From Physcomitrium patens (lineage: Eukaryota; Streptophyta; Bryopsida; Funariales; Funariaceae), in assembly GCF_000002425.4 (NCBI RefSeq), contig NC_037261.1, forward strand, positions 8,980,701-9,044,700: a stretch of 64,000 nucleotides of DNA. Reading direction: 5' to 3'. Made by a program: the position numbers and the translations under genes. Positions 47,163-59,689 of the stretch are shown one piece after another. Within the stretch, counting starts at the first letter, position 1. Each line of letters begins with the position of its first letter. Below the pieces are notes generated by a model. That model was not told the origin of the DNA, ran no database searches, and saw nothing but the letters and a program-made list of their open reading frames with translations.

Positions 47163-47585
47163 TCATATGTTGAGGAAATCTATGATGCGACGAATTGTAT
47201 TCGCCACATACTTTGATCTCTGTTCTCTTCGAAGATGATTGATAGGGCCTCTCAACCATCGGTAGTGTCCTATACCAGGGCGGGAAGACCACCCAGTTAT
47301 TTGATCATTGTTGAGGCCTTCGTAACTTCCTTCGAATAGAATATTCGGAACACCATCAGGAGTTGTTCCTACCTCTAGCAAAATCACCAAACATCGAGAG
47401 TCCCTTCCCAAATCGTGATACCAAACGCGTTGTATCTCACCATCTGTTCGAGGAAGAACATGTCGTTCTTGAAGATCTTCATCTCGATTGCGTCGTCTTG
47501 AAGGTTGTGACAATCGTAATGTCTCGTCCGGCAGGTCAGCAAACGAAGGTTCTTGAGTTGAATCCGCTGGTTGTTGGCTCTCCAT
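47163..47585 (-). CDS. accessory ORF of element D (140 aa)
   Basis: An intact 140-residue frame between pol and the 3' LTR, homologous to the 117-residue ORF of element B. Shared features are M-x-SQ at the start, an Arg-rich SRRRNRDEDL segment, a hydrophobic strand (CLVILLEVG / SLVIVFEIE), a D-G-x-P turn, F.G.., and the strongly conserved G(I/V)GHYRWL.G.(I/M)NHL.REQ followed by an amphipathic C-terminus. No known domain is recognised. It has stayed open although gag and pol of this copy carry stops. The role is unknown; it is encoded on the element's sense strand, perhaps from a subgenomic or spliced RNA. Confidence 0.8.
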   Translation of the reverse strand: MESQQPADSTQEPSFADLPDETLRLSQPSRRRNRDEDLQERHVLPRTDGEIQRVWYHDLGRDSRCLVILLEVGTTPDGVPNILFEGSYEGLNNDQITGWSSRPGIGHYRWLRGPINHLRREQRSKYVANTIRRIIDFLNI

Positions 47586-47679
47586 CTAATTAGCATCACA
47601 AATGCAAAGAAGTTACAAACAAGGATAGGAAATTGAATGTTATCTTGCCTCAATCTTGTCTCTTTTATAAGAGAGATTT

Positions 47680-50600
47680 TCATCTTGGTTTTGATGGATG
47701 TCGTTGATGAAAAACTTTGACTTTAGCTGATGCATTTCCTAGATTCCTGGATGGCTCCCATGTGCGTTCACTAATATCATATCCGCGCCAATGAACAAGA
47801 TATTCCAGCTTATTTCGGCGCCGCCTTGAGTCTAATATCTCTTCCACCTCAAATTCTTCATTATTATCTACTTCTATAGGAGGCGGTGGCATTTGTCTTC
47901 TTCCTTGTATATCCACTGTCTTATATGGTTCAAGAAGAGATACATGGAATACAGGATGGATCTTCATTGACTCCGGTAGATGTAACCGATATGCAACTGG
48001 GTTGATCTGTTCAGAAACAGAAAAGGGGCCAAGCCTACGATAGTCCAACTTGTCACAAGAACGAGTAGTCTTGATATTGCGACGAAGTAACCATACCTTA
48101 TCACCCACGTTGATTTGTGGTTGCTCCTTACGATATAGATCTGCGTTTATTTTTTGTCGTTCTTGAGCTTCCTTCAATTGCGTCTTCATTATTGCATGTA
48201 ACTCTGACAACCGATTTGCCATATCTTCTGCTGCAGGATTATCAACTTTTAAAAAATCAAAAGTATCAAGTCGTGGATGATAGCCATAATTGGCAAAGAA
48301 AGGTGTTTGTTGCGTGGAAGAATGTACCGTATTATTATAAGCAAACTCTGCCAATGGCAGAAGGGTTGTCCAATCATCTTGTTGGTAGTTGATAGTACAC
48401 CTTAAATATTGCTCCAAGACTTGGTTTACGCGCTCTATTTGTCCATCAGTTTGAGGATGGAAAGCCGAAGATAGCTTTATGTCCACTTTTAAAAACTTGA
48501 AAAGGGTCCTCCAAAATCTTGACACAAATTGAGTTCCCCTATCCGATATGATATCTTTAGGTAATCCATGATAGCGATAGATATTATCAATGAAAAGCTT
48601 AGCTGTTTCTTCACCTGTGATAGATTTTGTACATGGCACAAAATGTGCCATCTTGGTGAAACGATCTACTATCACAAATATAGAATCATAAGATCTTGAG
48701 CTTGGAAGATCTGTGATGAAATCCATAGAAACAGAAGACCATGGTTGTTCTGGTATAGGTAATGGCTGAAGAAGTCCGTAAGGTCGATGACGAGGAATTT
48801 TTGATCTTGAACAAATATCACATGATTGTACAAAGTCTTTGACTGACTTCCACATTTGTGGCCACCAAAAATCTCTTGATATGAGTTCCAAAGTCTTATT
48901 ATATCCAAAGTGCCCTGCTGCTGGAAAGTCATGACGTGCTTGAAGAACACGTAAACGTACTTCTCCTTCTGGAACATATAGGCGTCCTTCAAAATATAAT
49001 AGATTATTCTTGAACTCGAACTTAGAAGGATCATGAGACTTGGAAGAATTATTCTCGATATCATAAACAAGAGGGTCTAAGGACATACTGGACTGGATTT
49101 GCTTGAGAAAAGTTGAATCAACAGTCAATGTTGATTTCATTGCTCGGAGATGAAATTGCTCCAGTTTCAAGAGGACCGTTCTTTGTTGCTCAAAAGCTGC
49201 ATCTCCTTCTTTTGGTGCAAAATAAGAACGTCTGGATAGGGCATCAGACAAACCTTGTTGTTTTCCTGGCCAATAAGTGATAATAAACTCGAATCTTGAC
49301 AAAGACATACTCCAACGAGCTTGACGACGATTCAACACGCTTACTGACATGAAATAATCGAGGTTCTTGTGATCTGTATACACAGTGACTGGACTAGAAG
49401 CGCCTTCTAGATAATGACGCCATTCTTGAAAGGAATCCACGATCGCAAGAAGTTCTTTATCGTGGATCTCATAATTGATCTCGGCTGCTGAGAATTTTCT
49501 TGAATGAAAAGTTATCGGATGAAGTTTGTTATCTATTCCCATTTGTGATAAAACTGCACCCAAGGCAAAATCTGATGCATCTGTTTCCATAAAAAATGCC
49601 TTGGAGAAGTCAACACGATATAAGACTGGTGCAGAGACAAACGATGTCTTCAAGGCTTCAAATGCTGCTTCCGCTTCTTGATTCCATTGAAATTTATCTT
49701 TACTAGTCAAGCGTGTAAGTGGAGCTGCAACTCATGAGAAATCTTTGATGAAGATCCGATAGTAATTGGCAAATCCCAAGAAACATTGGACATCTCTTAC
49801 TGTCCTTGGAATCTTCCAATCCATGATTGTTTGGACTTTCTTAGAATCCATCATGAGACCATCATTTGAAATGATGTATCCTAAAAAGTCAACTTGAGTA
49901 GTATGAAATACACACTTTTCCATCTTGGCGTACAATCCTGCATCTCTAAGTTTTTGTAATACTTGACGAACATATATTTCATGTTCTTCGACGTTCTTAG
50001 AATAGATCAGGATATCGTCTAGATAGCAGACGACAAAATTGTCTAAGAATTCACGAAATACATCATTCATGAGATGTTGAAAAGCAGCTGGTGCATTCGT
50101 GAGTCCAAAGGGCATGACATTATATTCGAAATGTCCATACCTGGTTCGAAACGCAGTCTTCCATTCATCTCCTTCTTTGATCCGTACTAGATTATATGCT
50201 CCTCTTAGATCTATTTTTATATAGATCTTAGCTTGATTCAACTGGTCAAGGAGTCCTGATATCAAAGGTAATGGATACCTGTTCTTGATTGTGATCTTGT
50301 TGAGTCCTCGATAATCAACACACATTCGTAAAGATCCATCTTTTTTCTTTACGAATAGAATTGGAGCTCCTGCTGGAGATTTTGAATGGCGTATGAAATT
50401 CTTGGCTAAATTCTCATCAATATATGTCTTGAGTTCAGCCATCTCATCTTGCGATAAACTGTAAATTGGTCCAAATGGTGGCTGAGTTCCTTCCTTGAGG
50501 TCGATTGAACAATCATATGGGCGATGCTCAGGAAAAATATCTGCATTCTTTTTCTCAAAAACGTCTTGATACTCCTGATATTGACTTGGAACGCCACTTG

Positions 50601-51168
50601 AAGTCTTTACGTTTTCAGAAATAGGTGCAGCATAAACAGCAAAAATTGATCCTTCTTTTGTTGCGTGTATAAATGCTTTTGCACCTATCAGTACGGGTTT
50701 TACTATACTAGACTTATAATTTTTTACTTGGTTAGTAGAACTATTAATAACGCTCTGGGAAAAGTCAAGTTTACGCGAATTCCAATCTATTCGAGGGTTA
50801 TATTTTTCTAGCCAAGATAAACCTAAAATAACTGGATTGGACGGGGATTTAATTATGTTAAAAGCTATGTAGCTATCATGACCGTCTATTGTTACTTTTA
50901 TAGGATGAGTTTCATGAGTGACATCTCCAGAAGACAAGGGACGACCATCTATGACTTCTACATGTATTGGTTTAGGTTTCTGTACAAAGGGTATTTTACG
51001 ACTTTTAACAAATTGTTCATCTAAAAAACATGCTGAGGCTCGCGAATCTAATAAAGCAGAGGCTTTGTAATTCTTAGGTCCTAAATATAAGTCTATTATA
51101 AAACAAGGAGAGGGTTTTGAGGAGAAGATAGGACCTTCATTAGGAATTGTACAAGGTTCCAGCTGCAC
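47680..51168 (-). pseudogene. element D pol with chromodomain, one in-frame stop
   Basis: One frame from GTG/Met at 51168 to 47680, with a single TGA at 49732 between RT and RNase H (FS-stop-VAAPLTRL). The protease motif is LLDSRAS, so the Gly of DSG is replaced by Arg. RT has LRMCVDYRGLNKIT and YLDDILIYSKN. RNase H has [12 protein letters not shown]. Integrase has the zinc module (RHDFPAAGHFG.., CDICSRSK) and the catalytic Asp, Asp and Glu in MDFITDLP, SDRGTQF and GQIERVN. The chromodomain is complete near the end ([29 protein letters not shown]). The accessory ORF follows about 95 bp downstream. Confidence 0.93.
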
Positions 51169-51173
51169 GGTCC

Positions 51174-52217
51174 CTATTGTAGCTGGACAAATCTATTTTC
51201 CGACATGTTGTCTTTTTTGACCGTCATACCCCTCATTTTATAGTTGCGTCATTTCTTTGGACAATGTTGAGCAGTGTGCTTAGGTTCTCCGCAATATAAA
51301 CATAATCCTTCTTGACGACGACGAATCTTTTCTTGCTCAGTTAGAGGTTTAAAACGTATCGCGTCAATTTGCATGTCTTCTACTTCCGAATGTACGTTTG
51401 GCAAAGATGTTGATGTTGCCATTGAGTAATAACGTTGAGGTTCCCGTGAATGATTCTCAGATCGAAATTCGAAAAGTCGATTATCACATTTTACTGCAAA
51501 ATCGATTGCTTGACTCAAAGTTTGAGGATCAGGTAAGTTGAGCATCAATTTCTTTACTTCGTATTGCAATCCATAAAGAAATTGACTGATGAGTGCAACA
51601 TCATCTCACTTGATGTCAATTGCAAGTTGTCGAAATTGTGAAGCATACATTGTTACTGAGCGATTTTCTTGTCGTAGAATTCGGATCTTATTTGTTGCAA
51701 CACGAGTTGCATCGTGTTCACCATACATAGATCGAAACTCCGCCAAAAAAGCTTTCAAATTATCCAATATTGGATTTCGTTGTTCAAGAAAAGACGAAAA
51801 CCATGATAATGAAGAACCAGAAAGTAGAGTGCCAATAAACCTGACTTGTGATCCTGGAGTTGGATAGCTTTGCGGTTGAAGTTCAATTGCCAATTGTACT
51901 TGATTGATGAACCCTCGAAACTTTGATCTCGTACCATCAAATTTCTTAGGTAAGGCAATTCTTGGTTCTCTAGTGCTTATAGGGTGTTGTACAATTGGAG
52001 AAGGAACGTGATTTGTTGTAGATGTTGAAGCAGCTCCGATCATCTCTATATCTCCACTTTCTGCTATTCTTGTTCTTTCCTGTGTTGGTGAATTGAGTTG
52101 ATGCATCGCAAGCATTAACTCCCTCATTTGCTCTTGCATTTGTGCCATTGCACTCTTCATTTCAACAAGCTCTACCATAATGATACGAAGAAGAAAAATT
52201 TGTTTGATATTGCTCAA
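51174..52217 (-). pseudogene. element D gag, two stops
   Basis: The start may be 52217 or the ATG at 52178 (MVELVEMKSAMAQMQEQMRE, a coiled-coil-like start). The capsid core includes LPKKFDGTRSKFRGFINQV and GSQVRFIGTLLSGSSLSWF. The zinc knuckle is CLYCGEPKHTAQHC. A TGA replaces the conserved Trp before DDV (51606), and another stop follows CPKK (51249). It ends in TAG, five bases before the pol start codon, as in the other family. Confidence 0.88.
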
Positions 52218-52377
52218 GACAAAAGAAAAGAAAGACTTGATAACAAAGAAGATACTAAGAACAATATCAGTTTAGAAGTGGGTAATCCGCAAACTTCTAA
52301 TACGCTTATGTCTTGTCAAGAGAAAGGAGTAATCCACTCTTACTCAAGAAAAAACAAAGCTCTGATATTATAAGTGT

Positions 52378-52388
52378 ACTCTTGTCAA
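52378..52388 (-). other. candidate self-primer binding site of element D
   Basis: Minus-strand TTGACAAGAGT, two bases inside the LTR, pairs over 11 bases with ACTCTTGTCAA at 52557-52567 in the LTR, about 32 bp downstream of the TATA box. The sequence differs from the A/B/C pair, but length, offset and position are the same. TATCAGAGC, resembling an iMet tRNA site, occurs about 25 bases further in. Confidence 0.65.
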
Positions 52389-52390
52389 TC

Positions 52391-52942
52391 TGTCAAGGAC
52401 AAAGACTCGATGAAGGAAAATATACACAAAAAAGCTATCTCGATATAATAAGTCAAAATATAAACAAGTAGGTATATTAAAAAGAAACTGGAATGGCTAT
52501 TGCCACAAGACAAGAAACTAAAGACTCTTGAACCTGGACTAGAAGCAAGAAAGGAGTTGACAAGAGTGAAGAAGCCTTCACTCTTGTCTCTATATATACT
52601 ATCTAACTAGGGGCTACGTGGCGACGTTCTATAGGACCTCCAATATGTGTTGACTTTGTAGGACACATGCCTTGACTTACAAGGCAAGTTTTTCTACGTG
52701 TGGGCCACATAGTTAGCTTGATCTTCAAGCTAACAACATGTGTGGCACATGGCCAACTTGTTGACCACGTTTCTAATCCAAAAAGTCAATTAAAGACACC
52801 TATGAAGTCAAATCAGCGTCTAGGAAGTTTCTAGGAAGCTTCTATATTAAATATTATAGAATTAACTTACTTTTATCTACTTTTACTTACTTCTACCTAT
52901 TTGTATATGTAATTATTAGCTTACATGATTATGGCCGTGACA
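52391..52942 (-). repeat. element D 5' LTR (552 bp)
   Basis: In element orientation it starts TGTCACGGCCAT at 52942 and ends GTCCTTGACA at 52391. It contains two imperfectly spaced GAAnnTTC dyads near 52824-52842, a TATATATA box near 52590-52598, and the predicted RNA start at about 52567 preceded by a hairpin. Confidence 0.95.
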
Positions 52943-52947
52943 GAGCC

Positions 52948-55506
52948 CCATGAAGTGTTTGATTTTTTTTATGAGATGTAAATTGTCAAAAAATGATTAC
53001 AATAATAAAATAAAAAAATCAATTTTTTTCATTTTTTCATTTTTTTGTAAATAAATTTGTAAATATGTCAACATCTTAGTGCAATTAAATAATTAAGAGT
53101 GATAATTTATTGCTTTAAATGTAAGAGGCACAAATAAAGCAGTTTTTAGTGTGTTGTTGTAGATATGATTATTTTCTTTCAAAAAATTATTTCTTAATAG
53201 TTATTATTGATGGTAAATTATAAGGTTTTGAGAATTATCTGATGTTATTACTATATCTTTTTGTAGTGTTTGATAAATTTTTGTAATAGGAATAAAAAAG
53301 TATTTATGCATATTTTACTATTATAAGTATGTATTTTGTCCACATCTTAATTACTACATAGTCTCATTTTTTTAATACTAATATTTATATAAGTTTTATT
53401 TTTCACTATAATGATGAAACATACATTTGTATAAAAGTAAATAAAATAAAACGTTTTTTTTTGCTATAAATTTACATATTATAACTTCTAATACAACACC
53501 TACTCCTCTTTTTCTATATTTTCTATCTTTTAATCAATTACTAAATTAATGAACTTTAATCTCTTTGACAACTTTTACTTCTAGGTCAACAAAAGATTTT
53601 AGATATTATAAAATAATCAGTCTAAAGTTTTTTAAACACATTGAAATTTTATCCAGCGCAATTTTATTTCAACAAAAATTTATAAGTTAGTATTTAAATT
53701 ATCTTTTGTTCCAATAAAAGAATAATTATTCTTTCTTTATTTTATCTATATAATAAATCCACCAAGGTGCACCTTTTTGTAATTATAGAGTACCTTTTAT
53801 ATTATACTATTTACCTACCATAAAAATATAAAATTAGAAACATGAAAAATAAAACTCGTAAACTTATTACTTATGATAATTTTCAACTTACAACTATTAG
53901 GTTCTATAAATTTTTTAATATGGCAGTTGGATTAGCCAAAACAAGTTGGATACTTAACAAGATTATTATATTACAACATGATGAATGCATAGTTGGAAAC
54001 CATTTAAAATTATATATATATACACTCTTTTTTATGGTGGGAGAAAAAATAGACAGCATTAATTATTTCATAATTATAAACCTTCAGTGCTTTGTTTATG
54101 AAATGTAAGCATAGAAATCGCAATAAATTTTGCAATGTTAAAACTGAACACACCCATCAAAGAAACTTTTAAAAATTAAATAAATTTATGTACAATTTTT
54201 TTTTATTATTATTATAAAAATTGTTCATTAAGCTCATTGTAACCTAAATGACTTAATATAAAACCTTGAACGAGGGCAAAATTATAAATAACTTCATTTA
54301 GAATTTAAGACAGTACCAATGGAATGTAACCACTCTTTTTGATGGCTTCATGATGTATGAAGAATAGTAACCAGTCTCAAAATATAATAATAAAAATAAT
54401 AAAAATAAAAATAAAAAGGATTTGTAAGAATGTAGGATGATATTCACATGTGCAAAGAAGTCAGTCTACAAATATTAGTTTGACATAGAACTGCAGCCAC
54501 TAGTAACTTAAACATTGGAGTGGATATGCAAGTGGACTTTTTGCATACAGTGAAAGTATATATATACATATATATACACTCACACAAAATTCAAACTCCT
54601 AAATCTGATGGAGTAAAAAAAGTAAGAAAGAAAAAAACCACATACTTGGAAACCTAGTTTATACAAAAAGAATATATACCACAAAAAATTGCAAACATTT
54701 CACCAAAATAATAGATTGGAGATAGTTAATTGATATTCTCATACAAATTTTATAAGAAGAATAAAAACAATAAGGTGATCAAGTGCATCTTAAAAACTTT
54801 ATCAAAGTAAACTAAAAAAATAAAAAATAAAGAAGGAGAAGAAGAATGAAGAAAACTTTCAAAGTTCATTTTGAAAACAAATTCAACATTGTGGCACCAC
54901 AGCACCTTTATCATACACTGTTATGTTATATTAGATTTGTTTATTTATGTATTCTGGTCTCAGTTTGTTTCACGCATCCAAAACTTTTTTCCCTCTCATG
55001 GTCAAAGATTCCATGCCACTATGTAACACTTGCTTACTAGGTTGAATTTTGTGGGTGTAATCTGCCACGTGGTATTTGTGTGGAGAAGGATTTCATGAGT
55101 CCATTCCATTCTTCTCCACCATGTAGGACCCTTTTTTAGGTAACAGGGACCCACATACCAAATACTATCACTGAACCCATTCTCACTGACTTGCTCACTG
55201 TCACTGAAGCTTGTCTTCTCTCCCACAGATCAGTTTTGCATGCAGTGAAGTTGATGATGTTGTTGGTGTTTTTGGATCCTCAAAGCTGAACCCTCCTTTC
55301 ACATACTTCAAATACCATCATTGATGGTGAAAATAGTGCAATCAAAGGAAGGAAGAAAGAAAGAAAATTGAATGAATGAATAAAAAAATAAATAATAATG
55401 AATGCTGCCAGCTCACTACAGTTGTTGCAAATCATTCATCTCATTGCCTTCATGAAGAAAATAATGCATGGGAATTTTCACACACTCGAAGTAGCTTAAT
55501 TTAATT

Positions 55507-55540
<34 letters not shown>

Positions 55541-55919
55541 GGTAGGTAGAGAGAGAGAGAGAGAGAGGTATGTGTGAATGGGCTTTTTGTGTTTCAAGGT
55601 ATGTGTGTATTCCATAATGGGCTTTATGAGAGGGAGTAGAATTTCTGTCCTCCACTCCAAGTATGTGCCCAATATTCAACCATGCTGGCTTGTGTGCCTC
55701 TGAGTATCCCAACAAACTTAAGCCATCTGCCAGGGTTAAATTTCCAGGTCCCCCAAGGATTTTGAAAAGTACAATGAAATTGCTTTTGTACAGATGTGAG
55801 CTTTCTCTGCAAGGATACTTTGTAGACTCAATGGAGGAGAAAACTGGCCCTGCACAGTGTGCCTTTAAATAGCACTATATAATTAGTTGTTTCAACAATT
55901 CTGAAATCATTGATGCACG

Positions 55920-55950
<31 letters not shown>

Positions 55951-58499
55951 AAAAGCTCTGACCTTGCCCACCAATGTTTGGTATATGAGTACAAATGCAT
56001 GCACTGCAGCAAGAGTAGGGAAGTTGCATTCCTACAGACACAGATACATACACACACACACACAACCTTAAAAGAGATTTGGGATGAACCTGGGTTCACC
56101 CACATATCTTCTGGTAAATCCTTATGGCTGGTTTCAGTTTCAGCATGCAATGCACTACTGGGTCCAAATCTGCATCAGCAGCTCGATACTTTCCACATCT
56201 AGAAGCTTTAGCATTTGCACAAAATCCCTCCCCACAACTGAGCAACCATAAAATTAACATCAATGCAGTAGATTGGAAATTACTCTGGGCAATTTCATTG
56301 TTACAAACCTCATCCTCCGCATATGATAACAATGACAACCCAGAAAGGAAATTCATATTTCGATGGCTAAGGAGACTTGAGAAGTGAAGAGGACAGCAGC
56401 ACACTCACATCAGAACTCTTGTTCAGCATGCAAATCTAAATATAGAAGAGGAGATAACAAAAAAGAAAGACCCAAAGGGTATAATAGTAAGAAAAACAGA
56501 GGAAAAAAAAGGACAAGGTCATGGTTCAGTGTCTGAATAGAGAGAGAACACCATTATGTGCATCAACGAAACCTTTGAAATTTTGTGGTCCTTTTTCTGG
56601 CCAAGCGCACGTGAATGCAAAAAAGCAAAAAGGTTTGCGTTTGTGCGAGTGATCATGGCGAGAAAGCTTTTTTTTTTCTCTTTTTTTTTAAATTTAATTT
56701 AATTTCTTCCTGCAGCACCACAAGTCGCCATTTCTCGGCACACACAAAAGATCAAATATATTTTGTAAAATATATTACATCGAGTAATGGGTTAGTCTTC
56801 GAATGTGTGAAAGCTTCTTCCACTTTAAAGAAAACAAACAAAGAATGAATCCCTAGAAACAGTAAATTAAGTAATAGTCATAAAAGAAAACAAGGTGAGT
56901 GGAGTCTCAGAGAAGCAGCAACTGGAGAGTTTAGCGATGGCGACGAATGACACCTCAATTCTTCTCCAGACATGCGGCGACTGTTCACTAGCACTTATCT
57001 CTGAGGGTGCAACGGAATTAGCAATGGATTCTACCAGCGAAATTAGGCTTTCGGCTTCTGATCGGTAATCTTTCAGGTAGGAAGCGCGGATCGCACACCT
57101 TGTGCAACACTGGCCCCACATCTCATGGTGGTACTTCTATAGATGCGGTGACTTAATATGATGCTGTTTCCTCGAGTCTAGCCACGTTTTCAGCCCCGGA
57201 ATCTGAACCCAAGTGCAAGAGGGGTTTCTTTTACAGCGGTAGTTTGGCCTGTGCCGCACCCCTATTTCCAGACATGGCCACTTCAATCGCCTTGAGGTGC
57301 GATGATTCCGCGATCCTTTTTGTAGGAGTTCCGTGAGCGCAGTGCACGTAACTGGCACTTGAATGGGTGAATTCGGAGCCCTATTTTAGCACTCGCTGTA
57401 GCGTAGCCGCGAATGTGGAGAAAATCCTCCCGCTCATTGAAAATCTTGGCCGTGTCTGCAAGGAAAGGTTGATGCGATTTTCCTGTGGGGAACGTGGAGG
57501 GACCTAACCGGAAACCAAGCTAGATAATCGGCCTAGAACGCCACGCTGGAAAAAGAAAATTGAAACCTGGATGCTGCCTGGAGAAAGTCTTGAAAGTAGG
57601 CTGGTGACTTCGCAGCAGTATGTCGCCTAGTCCCGTCATTTTGTTTCTCGGAGGTAATTCTTGCATGCAAATAATTTTTCTTCGTCGTCTTCTCCTACTG
57701 CTATTTCGTTTACCTTCGTTCGGTGCCGTTCGCAGGAGTCGATGACGCACTTTGACCCTCCAATCAGGGCAAGAACCTCTTCCAGGCGGTTTACGGAGAT
57801 GAGTCATTCAGTCTATTAGGTTTTGTGGGAGCGATAAGGGAATGTTACTGCACCATGCCCCACTCACCCTGCCATCAAATTTGATACTTATTTTAGACAA
57901 CGTTTTCGTTCATTTGAAAACTAGGTGGGGTGTGAAAACTGGTGGGACGCTGGACTTGTCTGGCACCGACCAGGCACTACGCTTAAATATAGTTACAAAG
58001 TATGACGAACCTGGACTGACGTATTGGCGAGGGAATCAGTCATTACGTTTCATGTGCATCTTTTTTTTGCTTGTTTTAAAATTTATTTTTGTGGTGATTG
58101 AATGACTTGATAAATTCGGAAGATGGTAGGCAAAGCACAAGACCGTGTGACCGTGCTTTTTTTCAAGCCATTGGGGAATTAAATGCTTCATGTGTGCTTT
58201 AGTAATTCTCACGGATCGTGTTGAATTGCTTGGTTGGCAGAGACTATGGATTTGACAGCTTCAAAGCCGATTATTTTTGAAGAATGGACTGCACAAGCCA
58301 TTGAGTTATTGAATTCCATTGAAGACTCACTTGGGGTTTCCGTTCCTGAATATTAGCTCGTCGGAACTGTCATTAAAGTCGGACTCCTCTTCGCCAATTC
58401 AATAAGATAGGGTAGATCTCTCATTGCAGTCACACGAGCACTTGTCTACCACTAATCAAGCCGGGTTTTTTCATACATCGATTTTCAGATAATCTAAAA
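52948..58499. other. gene-poor AT-rich region with microsatellites
   Basis: No gene recognised on either strand. There are simple repeats at 55507-55565 (GT, TA and GA runs), 55919-55946 (TA) and 56048-56065 (AC). A perfect G-box palindrome CCACGTGG occurs at 55065-55072. The part from about 56900 to 57850 is GC-richer and could contain non-coding exons or a decayed gene, but I see no family similarity. Confidence 0.5.
55507..55565. repeat. compound microsatellite (GT)n(TA)n..(GA)n
   Basis: Consecutive GT, TA, GGTA and GA dinucleotide runs. Confidence 0.92.
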
Positions 58500-59689
58500 C
58501 CAACTTACACCGCAAGCCTTTGTTGTTAGAATATCAAATATTAGTTCTTTACCTCTGCAATTCCGCCATTAGCATGTGGCAACAATTTCGAGGACAGTAG
58601 CCTTAATAGTGACCGCCACTGTTGCAGTGCACTGCAGTTGAATATTAGGAAACCGAAATTGATAGGAAGGTATTTTTGGGTTTTTATGTCAACTTTGTGA
58701 ACAGAAAAGTCCAGAGGGAAAAAGATACTGGAAAAGTTTACAGAATTACGGCCGTCATTTCCCTCATTTACAACCCAAATGGAAAGGAGCTCTCCCCGAG
58801 GCACTGTGCGAGGTGGAGTGGTCTTCCGGGTGCGCGCACGCGTGAGATTGACCTACGAAAGCACCCCCCCCCCCCCCCCCCCCCCCGTATGCGATGCTGG
58901 TGGCGCTGCAATCTCATTTTTTCTACAGCAGTCCACTGTCGAGGGTGCGCTGGAGAAGACGAATTTCAAGCTGGCTCCGCCGAGTTTCTGATCAACCATC
59001 TTCGCCACATCAAATCCCCGCACCGCTTTCCCTTGTTTCCACCACGGCGCACTGATGCTTAACTTCTCCATTCGGTGTGAGCTGCACTTGATGTAGCGAG
59101 TTGGTTGCCTTTTGTCGAAGATCGTTGGACACCGACCTTGTGTTCGATCGATTGCTACGGCAGGAGTTCACAAGTGTTGGCTGGTTGCACCAGACTTCGG
59201 GTTCGTAGCAGTTGCGGTGCTTGCTGATTGTGAGTCGCGAAAGAGGAGGATGTCTGCGTTAGCGCATTGGATAAGGAACGTGCAATTCATTGCGTGTCCG
59301 TGATGTTTCATATTGATGCATAGTTTTGATGAAAGCCGAGGAGCGTTTGTCTTTATGCGAAATACTAGTGTTGGACTGCCCGCGCTACTTTGGTTTCTTT
59401 CATGGTCTAATCTCTGCTCTCTAGTTTTTCGAAGCGGCGTTCGGGTCAAGTGATTTATATCACACCATTCTTTGGTATCGAAAAATTGATTACAGCATTT
59501 AGGTTGACTGGCAACTGTGTGGCTAAGCAATTGAATGATTCGGGGGACTGCCCCATCGCTAGTTCGGTTCCAGGTGTTAAAGATCATGGAGAGTCGGTTG
59601 CAGAAAGTGAGGTTGTAGTAGTCATATTCTCGAATGGAGTTGTTGAAAGGTTTCAATTCAGGTTGCACCAGGTTTTAAAAAATTAAGTG
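58500..59689 (+). promoter_or_regulatory. upstream region of the Cys-motif protein gene
   Basis: Mixed-GC DNA preceding the ATG at 59690. It probably contains promoter and 5' UTR, and perhaps a 5' UTR intron. A run of about 24 C lies at 58863-58886. In-frame TAA at 59684 closes the frame just upstream of the ATG. Confidence 0.45.
58863..58886. repeat. poly-C tract
   Basis: An uninterrupted C run of about 24 bases, about 800 bp upstream of the gene at 59690. Confidence 0.88.

Larger units (their letters stand above)
46570..52942 (-). mobile_element. Ty3/gypsy chromovirus D (second family), nearly intact
   Basis: A 6.37-kb element with two 552-bp LTRs differing at about four positions, so a recent insertion. 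The flanks GATCC (left) and GAGCC (right) look like a 5-bp duplication with one change. The minus-strand order is 5' LTR, gag, pol with chromodomain, accessory ORF, 3' LTR. gag has two in-frame stops, pol has one, and the protease motif is altered, so this copy is not autonomous. Confidence 0.94.

Noticed and set aside
53842-54108. 88-codon ORF in AT-rich DNA
   Set aside because: Composition is that of random AT-rich sequence and there is no similarity I can recognise.
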